Positions 15,639-28,100 of a DNA stretch of 64,000 bases are shown one piece after another (the stretch's first letter is position 1; each line of letters opens with the position of its first letter). Source of the stretch: a virus; IMG/VR virus record IMGVR_UViG_3300027708_000035, positions 55,429-119,428 of that record; one strand, 5' to 3'. A program made the position numbers and the translations under genes. The notes under the pieces are model-generated. The model was not told the DNA's origin and made no database searches. It worked only from the letters and a program-made list of their open reading frames with translations.

Positions 15639-18600
15639 ATGATTCCTTCAACTAACACCCAATTACTAGTCGGCGAAGATTGGAAAAAGATTTATCAATC
15701 TTTCCGCAATGCTGACTTCAAAAGCTATGATTTTGAGACATTAAGAAGAACAATGATTCAATATCTTCAGGAAAATTATCCTGAAGATTTCAACGACTTT
15801 ATTGACAGCAGCGAATATGTTGCCCTTATTGATCTAATTGCATATTTGGGACAGAACCTAAGTTTCCGTATTGATCTAAACGCCCGAGAAAACTTCTTAG
15901 AAACTGCCCAGCGCCGCGATAGTATTCTACGTCTAGCACAATTGATCAGTTATCACCCTAAAAGGAATACCCCTGCACATGGGTTCTTAAAAGTAACTGC
16001 TGTTTCTACCACTGATAGTGTGATTGATTCTAACGGTACTAACTTAGCTAATACCACAATAGGGTGGAACGATCCTACTAACTCAAACTGGTATCAGCAA
16101 TTTATTAACATTATGAACTCTGCTATGAGTTCTAATTTCGGTGTCCCTTCTGACAGGACTACTATTGATGGCATATTAACTGAACAATATGACCTTAACA
16201 GCTCGACGATTGATGTACCGTTATTCAGTTATAATAAAGCTGTTAACGGTATCAACATGAGTTTTGAAGTACCTTCGTGTACCTTTGCAGGCAAAACATA
16301 CGTTTATGAATCTGCACCTAAGCCTGCAGGTAAATTTAGCATAATTTACAAAAATGATAATCAGGGATCTGGCAGTGCAGATACAGGATTCTTTACAATG
16401 TTCAAACAGGGCTCTATTAGTATGGCCCAGTTTAGTTTAGATCATCCTGTACCAAATGAAATTGTAGGAATCAATACCCCGGACATCAATGATACTGATG
16501 TATGGTTATGGCAACTAGATAAGAATGGAAACTTTTCTACATTATGGACCAATATTCCTACAATATCCGGAACTAACAATGTCATTTATAACAGTCTTAG
16601 TAATGATCTAAGAACCATCTATGCAGTCACTCCTAGAGAAAATGATCAAATAGATTTAAACTTTGCCGACGGTGTATTTGGCGACCTACCTAAAGGTAAT
16701 TTTCGATTATTTTATCGCCAGAGTAACGGAAAGACATATGTAATTAAGCCAGAACAGATGAGCGGTATTCTTATCCAAGTACCGTATGTAAATGCAGCAA
16801 ATCAACCTCATACATTGAGTATGACACTTAGCTTGCAATATACTGTTGGTAATAGTTCAGGACCTGAAACAAACGCCAGTATTCAAACTAATGCTCCTCA
16901 ATCTTACTATCTACAAAATAGAATGATTACGGGGGAAGATTATAATATTGCTCCATTAAAAGCTGGCACAGACATTTTAAAAATTAAAAGTGTTAATAGA
17001 GTTAGCAGCGGCCTGAGCAAATATTTTGATCTTTCTGATGTAACAGGCGGATATAGTAGCACTAATATTTTTGCAACAGACGGTATCTTATATCAAGAAT
17101 CATCAGAAGAATATTTTGAATTTGAATTTACTAGTAGAAATCAAGTATTAGCAGTTATTAAAAATCAACTTGCTCCGGTAGTCTTATCTAACAGCATAAA
17201 ATCTTTTTATATAGCAAATTTTACAAATCCTGAACTTTCTTCTTTATTGTTAACTTGGAATGAAGTTAATAAAACTCCTGGACAGAGTAGAGGTTATTTT
17301 ACTAATGCATACGGTGCATTGGCAGTGGGAGCCTATTCAGAACAAAATTTAAGATACTTAACCCCTGGAGCATTGGTTAAATTTAATCCCACTACCGGAA
17401 AATATTTTGATGCAGACAATGCGCTTATAACAATTCCGTCGTCTGGTATTATTCCAACAGGTGGTCGAGACTATATTTGGTCTATGGTGTATCAAGTTAT
17501 AGGTGATGGTAGTAATAGCGGTGCAGGAGCACTCGATGACGGAACTGGTCCTGTTATTTTTGCAAGTCGTGTTCCCCAGGGAGCAATTCCTGTAGAAGTC
17601 ATTCCCACATATGCCCATGTATTAAATTATTCTATAGAAAATGAAATTGCAAATCTTTGTATGAGTCAAAGAAATTTTGGTTTAACAATATCTGCGCAAT
17701 CAAGATCGTGGGAAATAATTTTAAATTCTAACTTAGATTTAATTAGTTCCTTTAATTTAATCAATCAGGGCAATGTAGACGATGCTGGCACAGACGCCAG
17801 TTGGATTATTGCATTTGTATGGACAGGAAAAAATTACAAAGTAAGATACAGGAATTTAAATTTTATATTTGAAAGTAATGCTGAAACAGCTTTTTATGTT
17901 GACAACACATCTGTAAATTATGATTTTGTTACTAACAAAGTTATTAAAGATAAAATCAGTGTATTATCTATTAACACCGAACCTGAATCGACTAAATCTT
18001 GGTTTTCAGATACAACAAATCCAACTTCTATCATTGGTAGCAATGGTGATTATTATATTAATACAAACACAAAAATTGTTTTTAGAAAAGTATCAAATAA
18101 CTGGTTAGCAGGAAATAACTATTCAAGTAAACTAGTATCTGACTATTCGTGGCAAATAGACAACCCTGTAATCGAAGCTGATGGGTATGTTAACCCTAAG
18201 AAAATTAAAGTTAGTTTTTACGATTATAATAATACAGGACAAATAGAAGATCCTGATTCTTTTAATACCATTGTTAATCCTAATTTTATTGATCCTGCTA
18301 CAGGATTTAAAAAAAACTTTGTATATTTTAAACGTAGAAGCGATGGACTACGTTACGATTTAACGACTGGTATTGTACCTCTTGATACTGAAAACAATTT
18401 TTTCTCTACATATAATACTGCAGATGTAAATGATGGTGATTTATTTTATTTTTACAATCCGTCACTTAATATAGTTAAGTACTGGTCCAAGACTACTGCA
18501 ACATTGATATATACTGATCAGTATTTTGCAAGACCTGGCCGCTCTAATTTAAAATTTCAATATGTTCATAATAGCGGTTATGAAAGGCGAATTGATCCCA

Positions 18601-19184
18601 GTAAGTCAAACATTATAGATATATATGTTTTGACTACAGGATATGACACTGAGATTAGAAGTTGGTTAGCAGGAAATCTTCCTACAGAACCTCTTGCGCC
18701 TACAAGCTATAGTTTAGAACAAAATTATTCTAATTACTTAGAACCAATTAAAGCCATTAGTGATGAGATTATTTTTCATTCAGTAAAATACAAAGTATTA
18801 TTTGGCAGACAAGCATCATCGAGTCTGCAGGCAAAATTCAAGGCTGTAAGAAATTCTGATAGGCCTACTACTAGCAATGACTTAAAGACTAGAATTTTAT
18901 CAGCTATTAATGAATTCTTTGCATTAGAAAATTGGGAATTTGGCCAATCTTTCTACTTTAGCGAATTATCAACTTATGTAATGAATCAATTATCTCCGGA
19001 CATAACTAATTTTGTTATCACTCCTAAAAGCATTGGTAGTTTTGGCAGTCTATATGAAGTAGCTGCTCAATCTAACGAAATTTTTATTAGTGGTGCCGAA
19101 ATTGCAGATATAGAAATCATTGATGCTATCACAGCATCTCAATTAAAAGCAACATCAACAATCGTAACTACTAGCGGAACCTAA
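15639..19184 (+). CDS. 6: gp6 baseplate wedge subunit
   Basis: A 1181-residue protein with the gp6 N-terminal signature: FKSYDFETLRRTMIQYLQEN, NDFIDSSEYVALIDLIAYLG and FLETAQRRDSILRLAQLISY. gp6 dimers form the ring that holds wedges together and move on tail contraction; it is related to phage Mu gp47 and type VI TssF. T4 gp6 is 660 residues; here the middle carries extra beta-rich insertions. The C-terminal helical part (NDLKTRILSAINEFFALENW followed by FGQSFYFSELSTYV) is the conserved dimerisation region of the J-like fold. The stop is followed after 1 nt by the giant gene. Confidence 0.92.
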   Translation: MIPSTNTQLLVGEDWKKIYQSFRNADFKSYDFETLRRTMIQYLQENYPEDFNDFIDSSEYVALIDLIAYLGQNLSFRIDLNARENFLETAQRRDSILRLAQLISYHPKRNTPAHGFLKVTAVSTTDSVIDSNGTNLANTTIGWNDPTNSNWYQQFINIMNSAMSSNFGVPSDRTTIDGILTEQYDLNSSTIDVPLFSYNKAVNGINMSFEVPSCTFAGKTYVYESAPKPAGKFSIIYKNDNQGSGSADTGFFTMFKQGSISMAQFSLDHPVPNEIVGINTPDINDTDVWLWQLDKNGNFSTLWTNIPTISGTNNVIYNSLSNDLRTIYAVTPRENDQIDLNFADGVFGDLPKGNFRLFYRQSNGKTYVIKPEQMSGILIQVPYVNAANQPHTLSMTLSLQYTVGNSSGPETNASIQTNAPQSYYLQNRMITGEDYNIAPLKAGTDILKIKSVNRVSSGLSKYFDLSDVTGGYSSTNIFATDGILYQESSEEYFEFEFTSRNQVLAVIKNQLAPVVLSNSIKSFYIANFTNPELSSLLLTWNEVNKTPGQSRGYFTNAYGALAVGAYSEQNLRYLTPGALVKFNPTTGKYFDADNALITIPSSGIIPTGGRDYIWSMVYQVIGDGSNSGAGALDDGTGPVIFASRVPQGAIPVEVIPTYAHVLNYSIENEIANLCMSQRNFGLTISAQSRSWEIILNSNLDLISSFNLINQGNVDDAGTDASWIIAFVWTGKNYKVRYRNLNFIFESNAETAFYVDNTSVNYDFVTNKVIKDKISVLSINTEPESTKSWFSDTTNPTSIIGSNGDYYINTNTKIVFRKVSNNWLAGNNYSSKLVSDYSWQIDNPVIEADGYVNPKKIKVSFYDYNNTGQIEDPDSFNTIVNPNFIDPATGFKKNFVYFKRRSDGLRYDLTTGIVPLDTENNFFSTYNTADVNDGDLFYFYNPSLNIVKYWSKTTATLIYTDQYFARPGRSNLKFQYVHNSGYERRIDPSKSNIIDIYVLTTGYDTEIRSWLAGNLPTEPLAPTSYSLEQNYSNYLEPIKAISDEIIFHSVKYKVLFGRQASSSLQAKFKAVRNSDRPTTSNDLKTRILSAINEFFALENWEFGQSFYFSELSTYVMNQLSPDITNFVITPKSIGSFGSLYEVAAQSNEIFISGAEIADIEIIDAITASQLKATSTIVTTSGT

Positions 19185-19185
19185 C

Positions 19186-22100
19186 ATGGCGGATATTAAG
19201 AAATCAGTTAATTTATTACCAGAGTATATAAGGACAGATAAAAACTCTAAGTTTTTATCTAGCACTATCGATCAACTTATTCAAACGCCTCAAGTTGAGC
19301 GGGTTGATGGATATATTGGTTCAAAAATTACCCCCAATTATCGTCCAGCGGTGGATTCTTATCTCGAAGATTCATCCCCTTTGAGAAAAAATTATAGTTT
19401 AGAGCCAGCAATAGTTTTTAAAGATCAATTAGGAAATATTACTGATGCTGTTGCATATAATGATTTAATTAATGAATTGGGAATACAAGGTAGCAAAACA
19501 AATAATCTCGACACCTTATTAAAATCTAAATTTTATTCTTATGATCCGTTAATTGACTGGGATAAACTAGTCAACTATACTAGCTATTATTGGCTTCCTG
19601 TCGGCCCTACCGTTATTTTTTTAAAGTCTGACAATATAAATGATATTATTGGATCTCCGTCTTATATTATGAGCAACGGTTATCCTTTAAGCAACGGTAT
19701 GAAAATTTCTATATCAAATGTAGAATATATTGTAGAGGGAGTCGGACAATCTATTAAACTAATTGATTTTTCATTATTAACTTCGTCGGCAAGAATAGCA
19801 ACAGGTTTTGACGAAACATTTGATAGTATTAATTTTGATAATTATCCATTTGATGCAGGTGGAGACAAGCGATTGCCCGTTGAACCCGATTATATTACTA
19901 TTAATCGAGCTAGTAAAGATCTAAATCCATGGTCTCGATACAATCGATGGTTCCATAGAGATATTATCGAAGCTACTGCTAATATTAATAATGTTCCTGC
20001 ATTATATCCATTGGGGGCTCGAGCAAAACGTCCTATTGTTGAATTTAGACCAAATTTACAATTATATAATTTTGGAAAAGTTGGTAATCAAAATATAGAT
20101 GTTATTGATAATTCTGTTAGAGATGCATTTGTTGAAGTTGACGGCAGTCCTGGATTCTATGTTGACGGTACATTGTTGCAAAAAGGAAATAGGGTAATTT
20201 TTAATGCCGATCTAAATGATGCTGTAAGGGGTAGAATTTTTGAGATAGATATAAACTCCGCAGGAGAAATCCCATTATTACGTCTTATTCCTGCAGCAGA
20301 TGCGATTCCTTCTGATCATAATTCAATTAGTATCAATTCTGGAAACGAATTTTATGGGACAAGCTGGTACTTTGATGCTACTAATATTAAATGGATATAC
20401 GCACAACAACACGACAAAGTAAATCAGCCTCCGTTATTTGATTTATTCACGGCTGACGGAACAAGTTTTACTAAATCTTTAGAAATTAATAACTTTACGG
20501 GTACTAAATTATTTGGTTATGAATTGGGTACTGTATATGATAAAGTTTTGAAATTTTCTTTAAAATACCAAAATAGCATTGGATTAGGAAGTTATCTATT
20601 TAAAAATTATTTTATGACAGACACTATCTCTGTTATTTCTAATAATGCAAGCACTACTATATCCGCAGCAGTTACCTATTTAAAATTAGATAATGAATTA
20701 ATTAATGTATGGGTAGAGGCATCTGACTATCAGATTCCTATTATTGAGATTCAGACAATTGCTGAACAAACAAATACACTGACTTTAACTTGTTTAGATA
20801 AACCCATTGTTACTACTGATCTGACCGTGGAAGTTTATAAAAACGGTAAAAAACTGTCATCTATTATTAGTGCAACTTCGGCTGAAATTACAATTACTAC
20901 TGATACATTATATATTAATGATGTCATAGTAATAAAAGTTTTTACAACACAACAACCTAATCTAAATGGTTATTATGAAACGCCTATTGGTTTAACTAAT
21001 AACCCATTGAATGGCACATTTTCTAGTATGACACTTAGTGAACTAGGTGATCATTTGTCATCAATGGTAAGTAAGATTCCTGCATATACTGGTTCAAATT
21101 TAAGAGATTTAGTTAACTATACTAAGAACGGGACTCGATTAATAGTTAATGCAAATCCTATTTCGTTTGCACAAATATTTCTTGGCAAGAAAGAACATAA
21201 TTTAGTTGATGCAATTAGACAAGCTGGCGATCATTATAGTCAGTTTAAAATGAATTTTTTAAGATCATTAATTGCAATTGACAACCAAGCATCTCCCATT
21301 GATGCAGTGGATTCTATTTTAACTAATTTAAATCGAGCCAAAGATATTAAATCAATGTATCAGCGTTCTGATATGTTAGGTTATGGTCAAAACAAAACAG
21401 TTAGAACATTTACTGTTCGAGATATTAACAATGTTGAATATCCTATAGGATTTGAATTTGATCTGACTAGATTAAGTTTTAAAGCAGTTAATGTTTATTT
21501 GAACAATGTCCAGCAATCATATGGAGTAGATTATACATTTAGTTATATTAATGGATCGGTTATTTTCTTAACAGATTTATTAGTTAATGACGTTATATCT
21601 ATTAATTGTTATCCAAATACACTGGGAAGTTATGTACCTCCTACCCCTAGTAAATTGGGACTATATCCTGCAACAGTACCTGAAATTTATACAGATACCT
21701 CTTATGTTGTTCCTACATTATGTATTAAAGGGCATGACGGTAGTATCATAAAAGCCTACGGCGATTATAGAGATGCTATTATTCTTGAATTTGAACAACG
21801 AATTTTTAATAATATTAAAGTTCAATACAACAGTAAATTATTTGATATTATTGCAATACAACCTGGCGCATTTAGAAATACAAAATATTCTGTTGAAGAT
21901 TTAAACAGCATCCTTATTAGTGATTTTTCTAGATGGGCAGGTATAAACAACGTTGATGTAAAGACCAATTCTACATTTGATTCTGGTAATTCAAAGACCT
22001 GGAATTTTAAAGGTAGTATCGACAAATGGTTTAATAGCGAAGTGACTGGTACCTCTAAGAATTTATTTAGATATTTTTATGATACCCAGCGTCCTGATAT

Positions 22101-25100
22101 TAGACCGTGGGAAATGTTAGGTTTAACAACCAAACCAATTTGGTGGGAGAATATATATGGACCGGCTCCATATACCTCTGCCAATACGGTCATGTGGTCA
22201 GATATTGAACTTGGTTATAACGCAAGTACTGGCACTTTTGATACAAATTATGTTCGTCAAGGGTTAAGTAATATTATTCCTGTAGATGCATTGGGGAATT
22301 TAAAGAGCCCAGAGTTGTTTTTAGTATCGGCAAGTAACTATCAAGACAAACTTGCCAGTTGGAAATTTGGTGATATGGGTCCGGCTGAAAATGCATGGAG
22401 AAATAGTAGTGCTTGGCCGTTTGCATTGATATCTACTGCCGCCTTATTAGACCCTACAAATTTTTGTTCTACGTTATATGACACCAGTAGAACAACCATT
22501 AACCCATTGGGCCAGGTAACTTACACTACCACTGGTCTTTATTTAGATCCTAGAAAGCTGGTCATTGAAGGCGATGCAGATTCTATGATTGCAGGTTATG
22601 GATCTTATGTTATTGAGAAAGGTAATCAGAAAGATCAAAACTATATCAATGTATTAAAACAAGATCTTACTTACTTAGAATCTAATCTTTTCCACAAGCT
22701 AGGCGGGTTTGCTAGCAAGGAAAAATTACAAATTACAATTGATTCTATTGATCCTGCATCAACTAGTCCTGGTGTAGTTTTGCCTCCTGAAGATTATTCT
22801 TTAATATTAAATGTAAGCAATCCTATTAAAACTGCTAGAATTTCTGGTATCATTGTTCAAAGATCTAACGGTAATTTTGTAATTAAAGGATATGATGTAG
22901 CTAATCCATATTTTAAAATTTTTAACCCTATCTCAAATGCCGCAACAGGTGCAGTAAAAGTGGGCGGCGTATCAGAAGAATTTTCAGATTGGTCAAATGT
23001 TGTTAACAATGGAAATTCTGGATTAAGTTCTGTTGATTTAACAAGTGCATCTGGACCCACTACTAGATATTATAAGCAAGGTCAACTTATTAGATACGGC
23101 AATAAGTTTTACAGAGTTAAAGTAGGACATGTTGCTGAATCCACATTTGATCCTACATTGTATGTTCCTTTGCCCGGATTACCTATTGTAGGAGGCGCCG
23201 AAGCAAAACTAGCATCTTCTTTTGAGAAAACTATAACACAAATCCCTTACGGCACTGAATTATCCACAGTACAAGAAGTATATAATATAATTGTTGGATA
23301 CGGTGCGTACCTTGAAGCTGAAGGATTTATATTTGATGAGTTCAGTACCGATTTAAACGAAATGTTAAATTGGAAATTTACAGGTAAAGAATTTTTGTAT
23401 TGGACAACTCAAAATTGGGCCGAAAACAATTTAATTACATTAAGTCCTTTTGCAAATTATATCAAATATAGTTTCCCTAATTCAGTAGCAGATGATATTA
23501 ATTCCAGCAAGTACGAATACAGTCTTTTAAAAGCAGATGGAAAACCATATCCTATTAATAGCTTTACTATGTCTAGGGAAGATACAGTTTGCATAATTAA
23601 AACTACTGATCCCAATGAAGGTCTTTTCTTTGCTACTATTAATTCTGTACAAAAAGAGCATGCCATGGTCTTTAAAAATTATACAATGTTTAACGACATT
23701 ATATATGATGTAGAGACTGGATATAAACAGCAAAGAATTAAATTATCAGGATTTAGGACTAAAAATTGGAATGGTGATTTGTTTAGTCCGGGATTTGTTT
23801 TTGATAATGTTAAAATCATAGATTGGTCCGCTTCTGGAACTTACTTACCCGGCACAGTTGTTCGATATAATGGCAGATATTACGAAGCGTTGGCCAAAGT
23901 ATCTGCAAGCCCTACATTTAATTTTACAGAGTGGGATCAATTGGCGAGCAAGCCAATCCCCCAATTGCTGCCTAACTTTGATTATAAAATTAATCAATTT
24001 GAAGACTTTTACAGTTTAGATATTGATAACTTTGATTTTGGTCAGCAGCGGTTGGCACAACATCTTACAGGATATACTCCTAGGACATACCTGGATAATA
24101 TTTTTACTAATTCTATAAGTCAGTATAAATTCTATCAAGGATTTATTAAAGATAAAGGAACAAAAAACGCACTTGATAAGTTATCAAAGGCTGCTCAAAA
24201 TACAAATAAAGGGAATATTACCTTTAAAGAAGAATGGGCATTTAGAGTAGGTCAGTATGGGAGCTACAACTCATTTAATGAAATTGAATTTCCTTTAACA
24301 GAGGGCACTGCTCTAGAAAATCCCTATATCGTTAAATTTACTGACAGCATTCCGACTGTTACTGCTCCTTTGGTTAACTATGTAACATCGGCTTCTTTGC
24401 TACTAACACCTAATAATTATGTTCCTTCAAATACATTTGATTCCTATAAAGGAACATGGGAAGATAATAATTTAAAATTAACAACCGCAGGATATGTTCG
24501 ATTAGATGACATTACATCAACGGCTTATAATAAAAATAGTTTATTAGATATTGCAAATAACCATATCTTAAAAGAAGGCGATACCATATGGTTAGGCTTT
24601 TTAGAAAATGGTGATTGGACAGTTTATAGATACGTAAAACAATTAGCAGAGATAACAGGTGTTTATGTTAGCGCCCCTGGTAGCGAAATTACATTTGTTA
24701 CAGACAGTTATCATAATCTAACAGCAGGAGATATTGTTTCTATAGTCAGATTTAATCAACAAGTTAATGGAGTATATGTTGTTACTTCAATATCTGAATT
24801 AAATCAATTTACAGTATCTTCTACTCTAACTACTATTGAAAATGCAGAACTATTAAACTATGGTTCTTTATTCACATTTAGCAGCGCCAGGTACAACAAT
24901 CTCGATGAACTGAGCACTATTACAGATTTGTTGAAATTAAACTCGGGAGACAAAGTCTGGATTGATACTGGTATTGATGGTAAATGGCAAGTTTATGAAA
25001 AAATTAAAAATTATTCACCTACCGTTAATGCAGCGTCTACCGCCTCCCTAGGACAACAATTTGGTTCTTCTATATATGCCAATGATAACAGTGATGTTAT

Positions 25101-28100
25101 GTTGGTATCAGCTCCGGGATGGAGACTTGAGAATGCATTTAATTGGGGCCGAATTAAAGTCTACAATAAAATTAATAATGTGTGGTCTCGACAATACGAT
25201 TACATTTTAAATAGCAGCAGTAAACAATATTGTAGTAGTACTAGCTCTACACAATTTGGATATTCATTACAGTACGACATTAATAAAAAATTATATATTG
25301 CCGGTGCGCCGGACGCTACTTTTGTTAGGTCTACAACAATCGGAACTGGTACCGTAATTTTAAGTACGGGATCTGGAGAAATTAAATCTTTTGTCAAGGA
25401 AGGTTTAGTTAAGATAAACAGTAGAGACGAAGAATTTGGTGTAATTAATGTTGATTTAGTATTGGTAAATCCTTACGGTACGACTGCCGATACTGCTGCT
25501 AATTCTAGATTTGGCCATTCTATATATATTAATCAAGTATCCACCGGCTCCACTACAATGCTAGTTAGTGCCCCTGGTACCGCATCCTTTAATGGCCCTG
25601 GATCAGTGTATGCTTATAAAATCACTGCTATAACAAATACAATTACTAATGTGACTACTGCAACTGTCAAGGGATTTACTTTAACCAATACAGTACCTCT
25701 GGTTGTATCAACTTCATCTATTTCATTGTCTGCTGGAAACCAATGGGGATATAAAGTTGCAGGAACACTCAACGGCACAACTATTGCAATTAGTGCGCCT
25801 GGGTATTTTACATCAACAGGCGTTGTTCAATTATTTGATATTAATTTAACACATACGCAAACAATTAACTCACCGTTCGGTGTTAATTCTAAATTTGGAT
25901 ACGATATTGCTTTTTCAGAGTCAAAAAAATATTTACTAATATCAGCCCCTGAAACAAAGTCTACTAATGACCCGTACGGAAAAGTTGTAATTTACACATT
26001 GACTAACGGAATGTATGTCTTAAATCAAATTATTAGCAACCCCTTACCTACCAATGATTTAAAATTTGGTCATTCTATTTCTATCAGTAAAGACGAACTT
26101 ACTATTGCAATTAGTGCATTGGGTAAAAATAGAAGTAAAAAACAAGTTTATGATGCATCTATCAATGTTGGACAAACAACATTTGACGGCGATTCTACCA
26201 AGTTTTTTGAATCTGTTGAAGATGCAGGAACAGTTTATGTTTATAATAAAATAGGAAATTATTTTATCCAGGCAGATGAATTAAATGATACCGTTATTTT
26301 AAAAGGCAGCAGATATGGAAATTCTGTTGTAGCAACTAATCATGAAGTTATTATTGGAGCTCCGACTAGTCAACAATACTCGGCATCGCCTTTGATATCT
26401 GACGAATCTAAATTATATATCTTCAATAAGATTGATATTACTAGCGGTAGTTGGAAAATATTAAGAGAACAAGAAGATACAGTCGATGTTTCATCAATTA
26501 ACCGTGTTGCACTAATTGATACTTTAAAAGAAGAAATTGTCAATTACCTCGATGTTGTTGATCCTGTAAAAGGCAAGATTGCCGGCATTGCTGAACAAGA
26601 ATTAAAATATAAAGCAGCATTTGATCCTGCTACCTACTCTATCGGTTTAGCCAGCACTATTGTTAATAATGAGACAAACTGGTTAGATGAACATATTGGA
26701 GACCTGTGGTGGGATTTAAGTACTGCCAAATATATGTGGTACGAGCAAGGCAACGAAATATTTAGAAAAAATAATTGGGGACGTATGTTCCCAGGAGCTA
26801 CTATTGATGTCTATGAATGGGTAAAATCTGATATGTTACCTAGTGAGTGGGCCGCAGTAGCTGACACAAATAACGGACTAACAAAAGGTATCAGCGGTCA
26901 ACCTAAGTATCCCGATAATAGTATTATTTCTGTTAAACAAGTGTTTAACAATGTCACTGGTTCCTTTGAGAATGTTTATTATTTCTGGGTAAAGAATAAA
27001 TTAACATTACCTAACAATAATAGAAGATTAAGCAGTTATCAAGTTGCTAGCTATATTGCAGATCCAACAGCTAATGGATTAAAGTTTATAGAAATAATAT
27101 CGCCTAATGCTGTTGCATTTGCCAATGTGCAATCTATGTTAGTTGGGAATAGAATCAATGCCAGTATTTCGACTGATGCAAATTCAATAATTCCCAAACA
27201 TACTGAATGGTTATTATTAAACGAAGGAGATCACACGAATGTTCCTAATACATTACTTGAGAAAAAATTATTTGACAGTTTATTAGGACATGATTCTTTG
27301 GGTAATGTTGTTCCTAGTACAAATCTTACATATAGAAATAGATACGGAATCGGAATCCGTCCTCAGCAAACATTCTTTAAAGACAGACTTGCTGCATTAC
27401 GAAATTTAATTTCTTTTATAAATTCAGTATTTGTAAAAAATAGAATAGTGGGAAATTATTCTTTTGAAAATCTTAATAAAAAAGAAGAACTTCCTGCACT
27501 ATATTCATACGAATATGATCAAATAGTCGAAGACTTAGATGCATTAAACGAAATCTATACAGTTAGATATGTTCAAGCAGAATTAGAATGTTATGCAGAA
27601 AATGGAAAAGTAAAAAATGTAATCATAACAAATCCTGGTTTTGGTTATAGTATTGCTCCTAAAATTAATATTATTTCTTCATCTTTAACGCCTGCTGAGA
27701 TAACAACAACTATTGATACGCAAGGTCGAGTTATTTCTGTAACAATCATTAATCCAGGTAGTGGATATACTGATATTAATGTTCAAACAACAGTACGGCC
27801 TCATACTGTTATTGTTCAAACTAATTCTGATATTAACGGTAAGTGGTCTAAACACACTTTTGATTATGTGTTTCGTACTTGGATAAAAACTCAAACACAA
27901 AAATACGACACTACAAAATTTTGGACAGCAGTTGATTGGGTAAGTTCTGAATTTGATTCGTATAAAAGTTTGACCTATACTATTTCTAATCTATCTGAAT
28001 TGGGTTCGTTAACGTCAATTACCGACGGCGAGTATGTCAAAGTTAAAAATATAGGCGATGGTCGGTATGCTATATTAAAGAAAGTTAATGGATTAGGAAA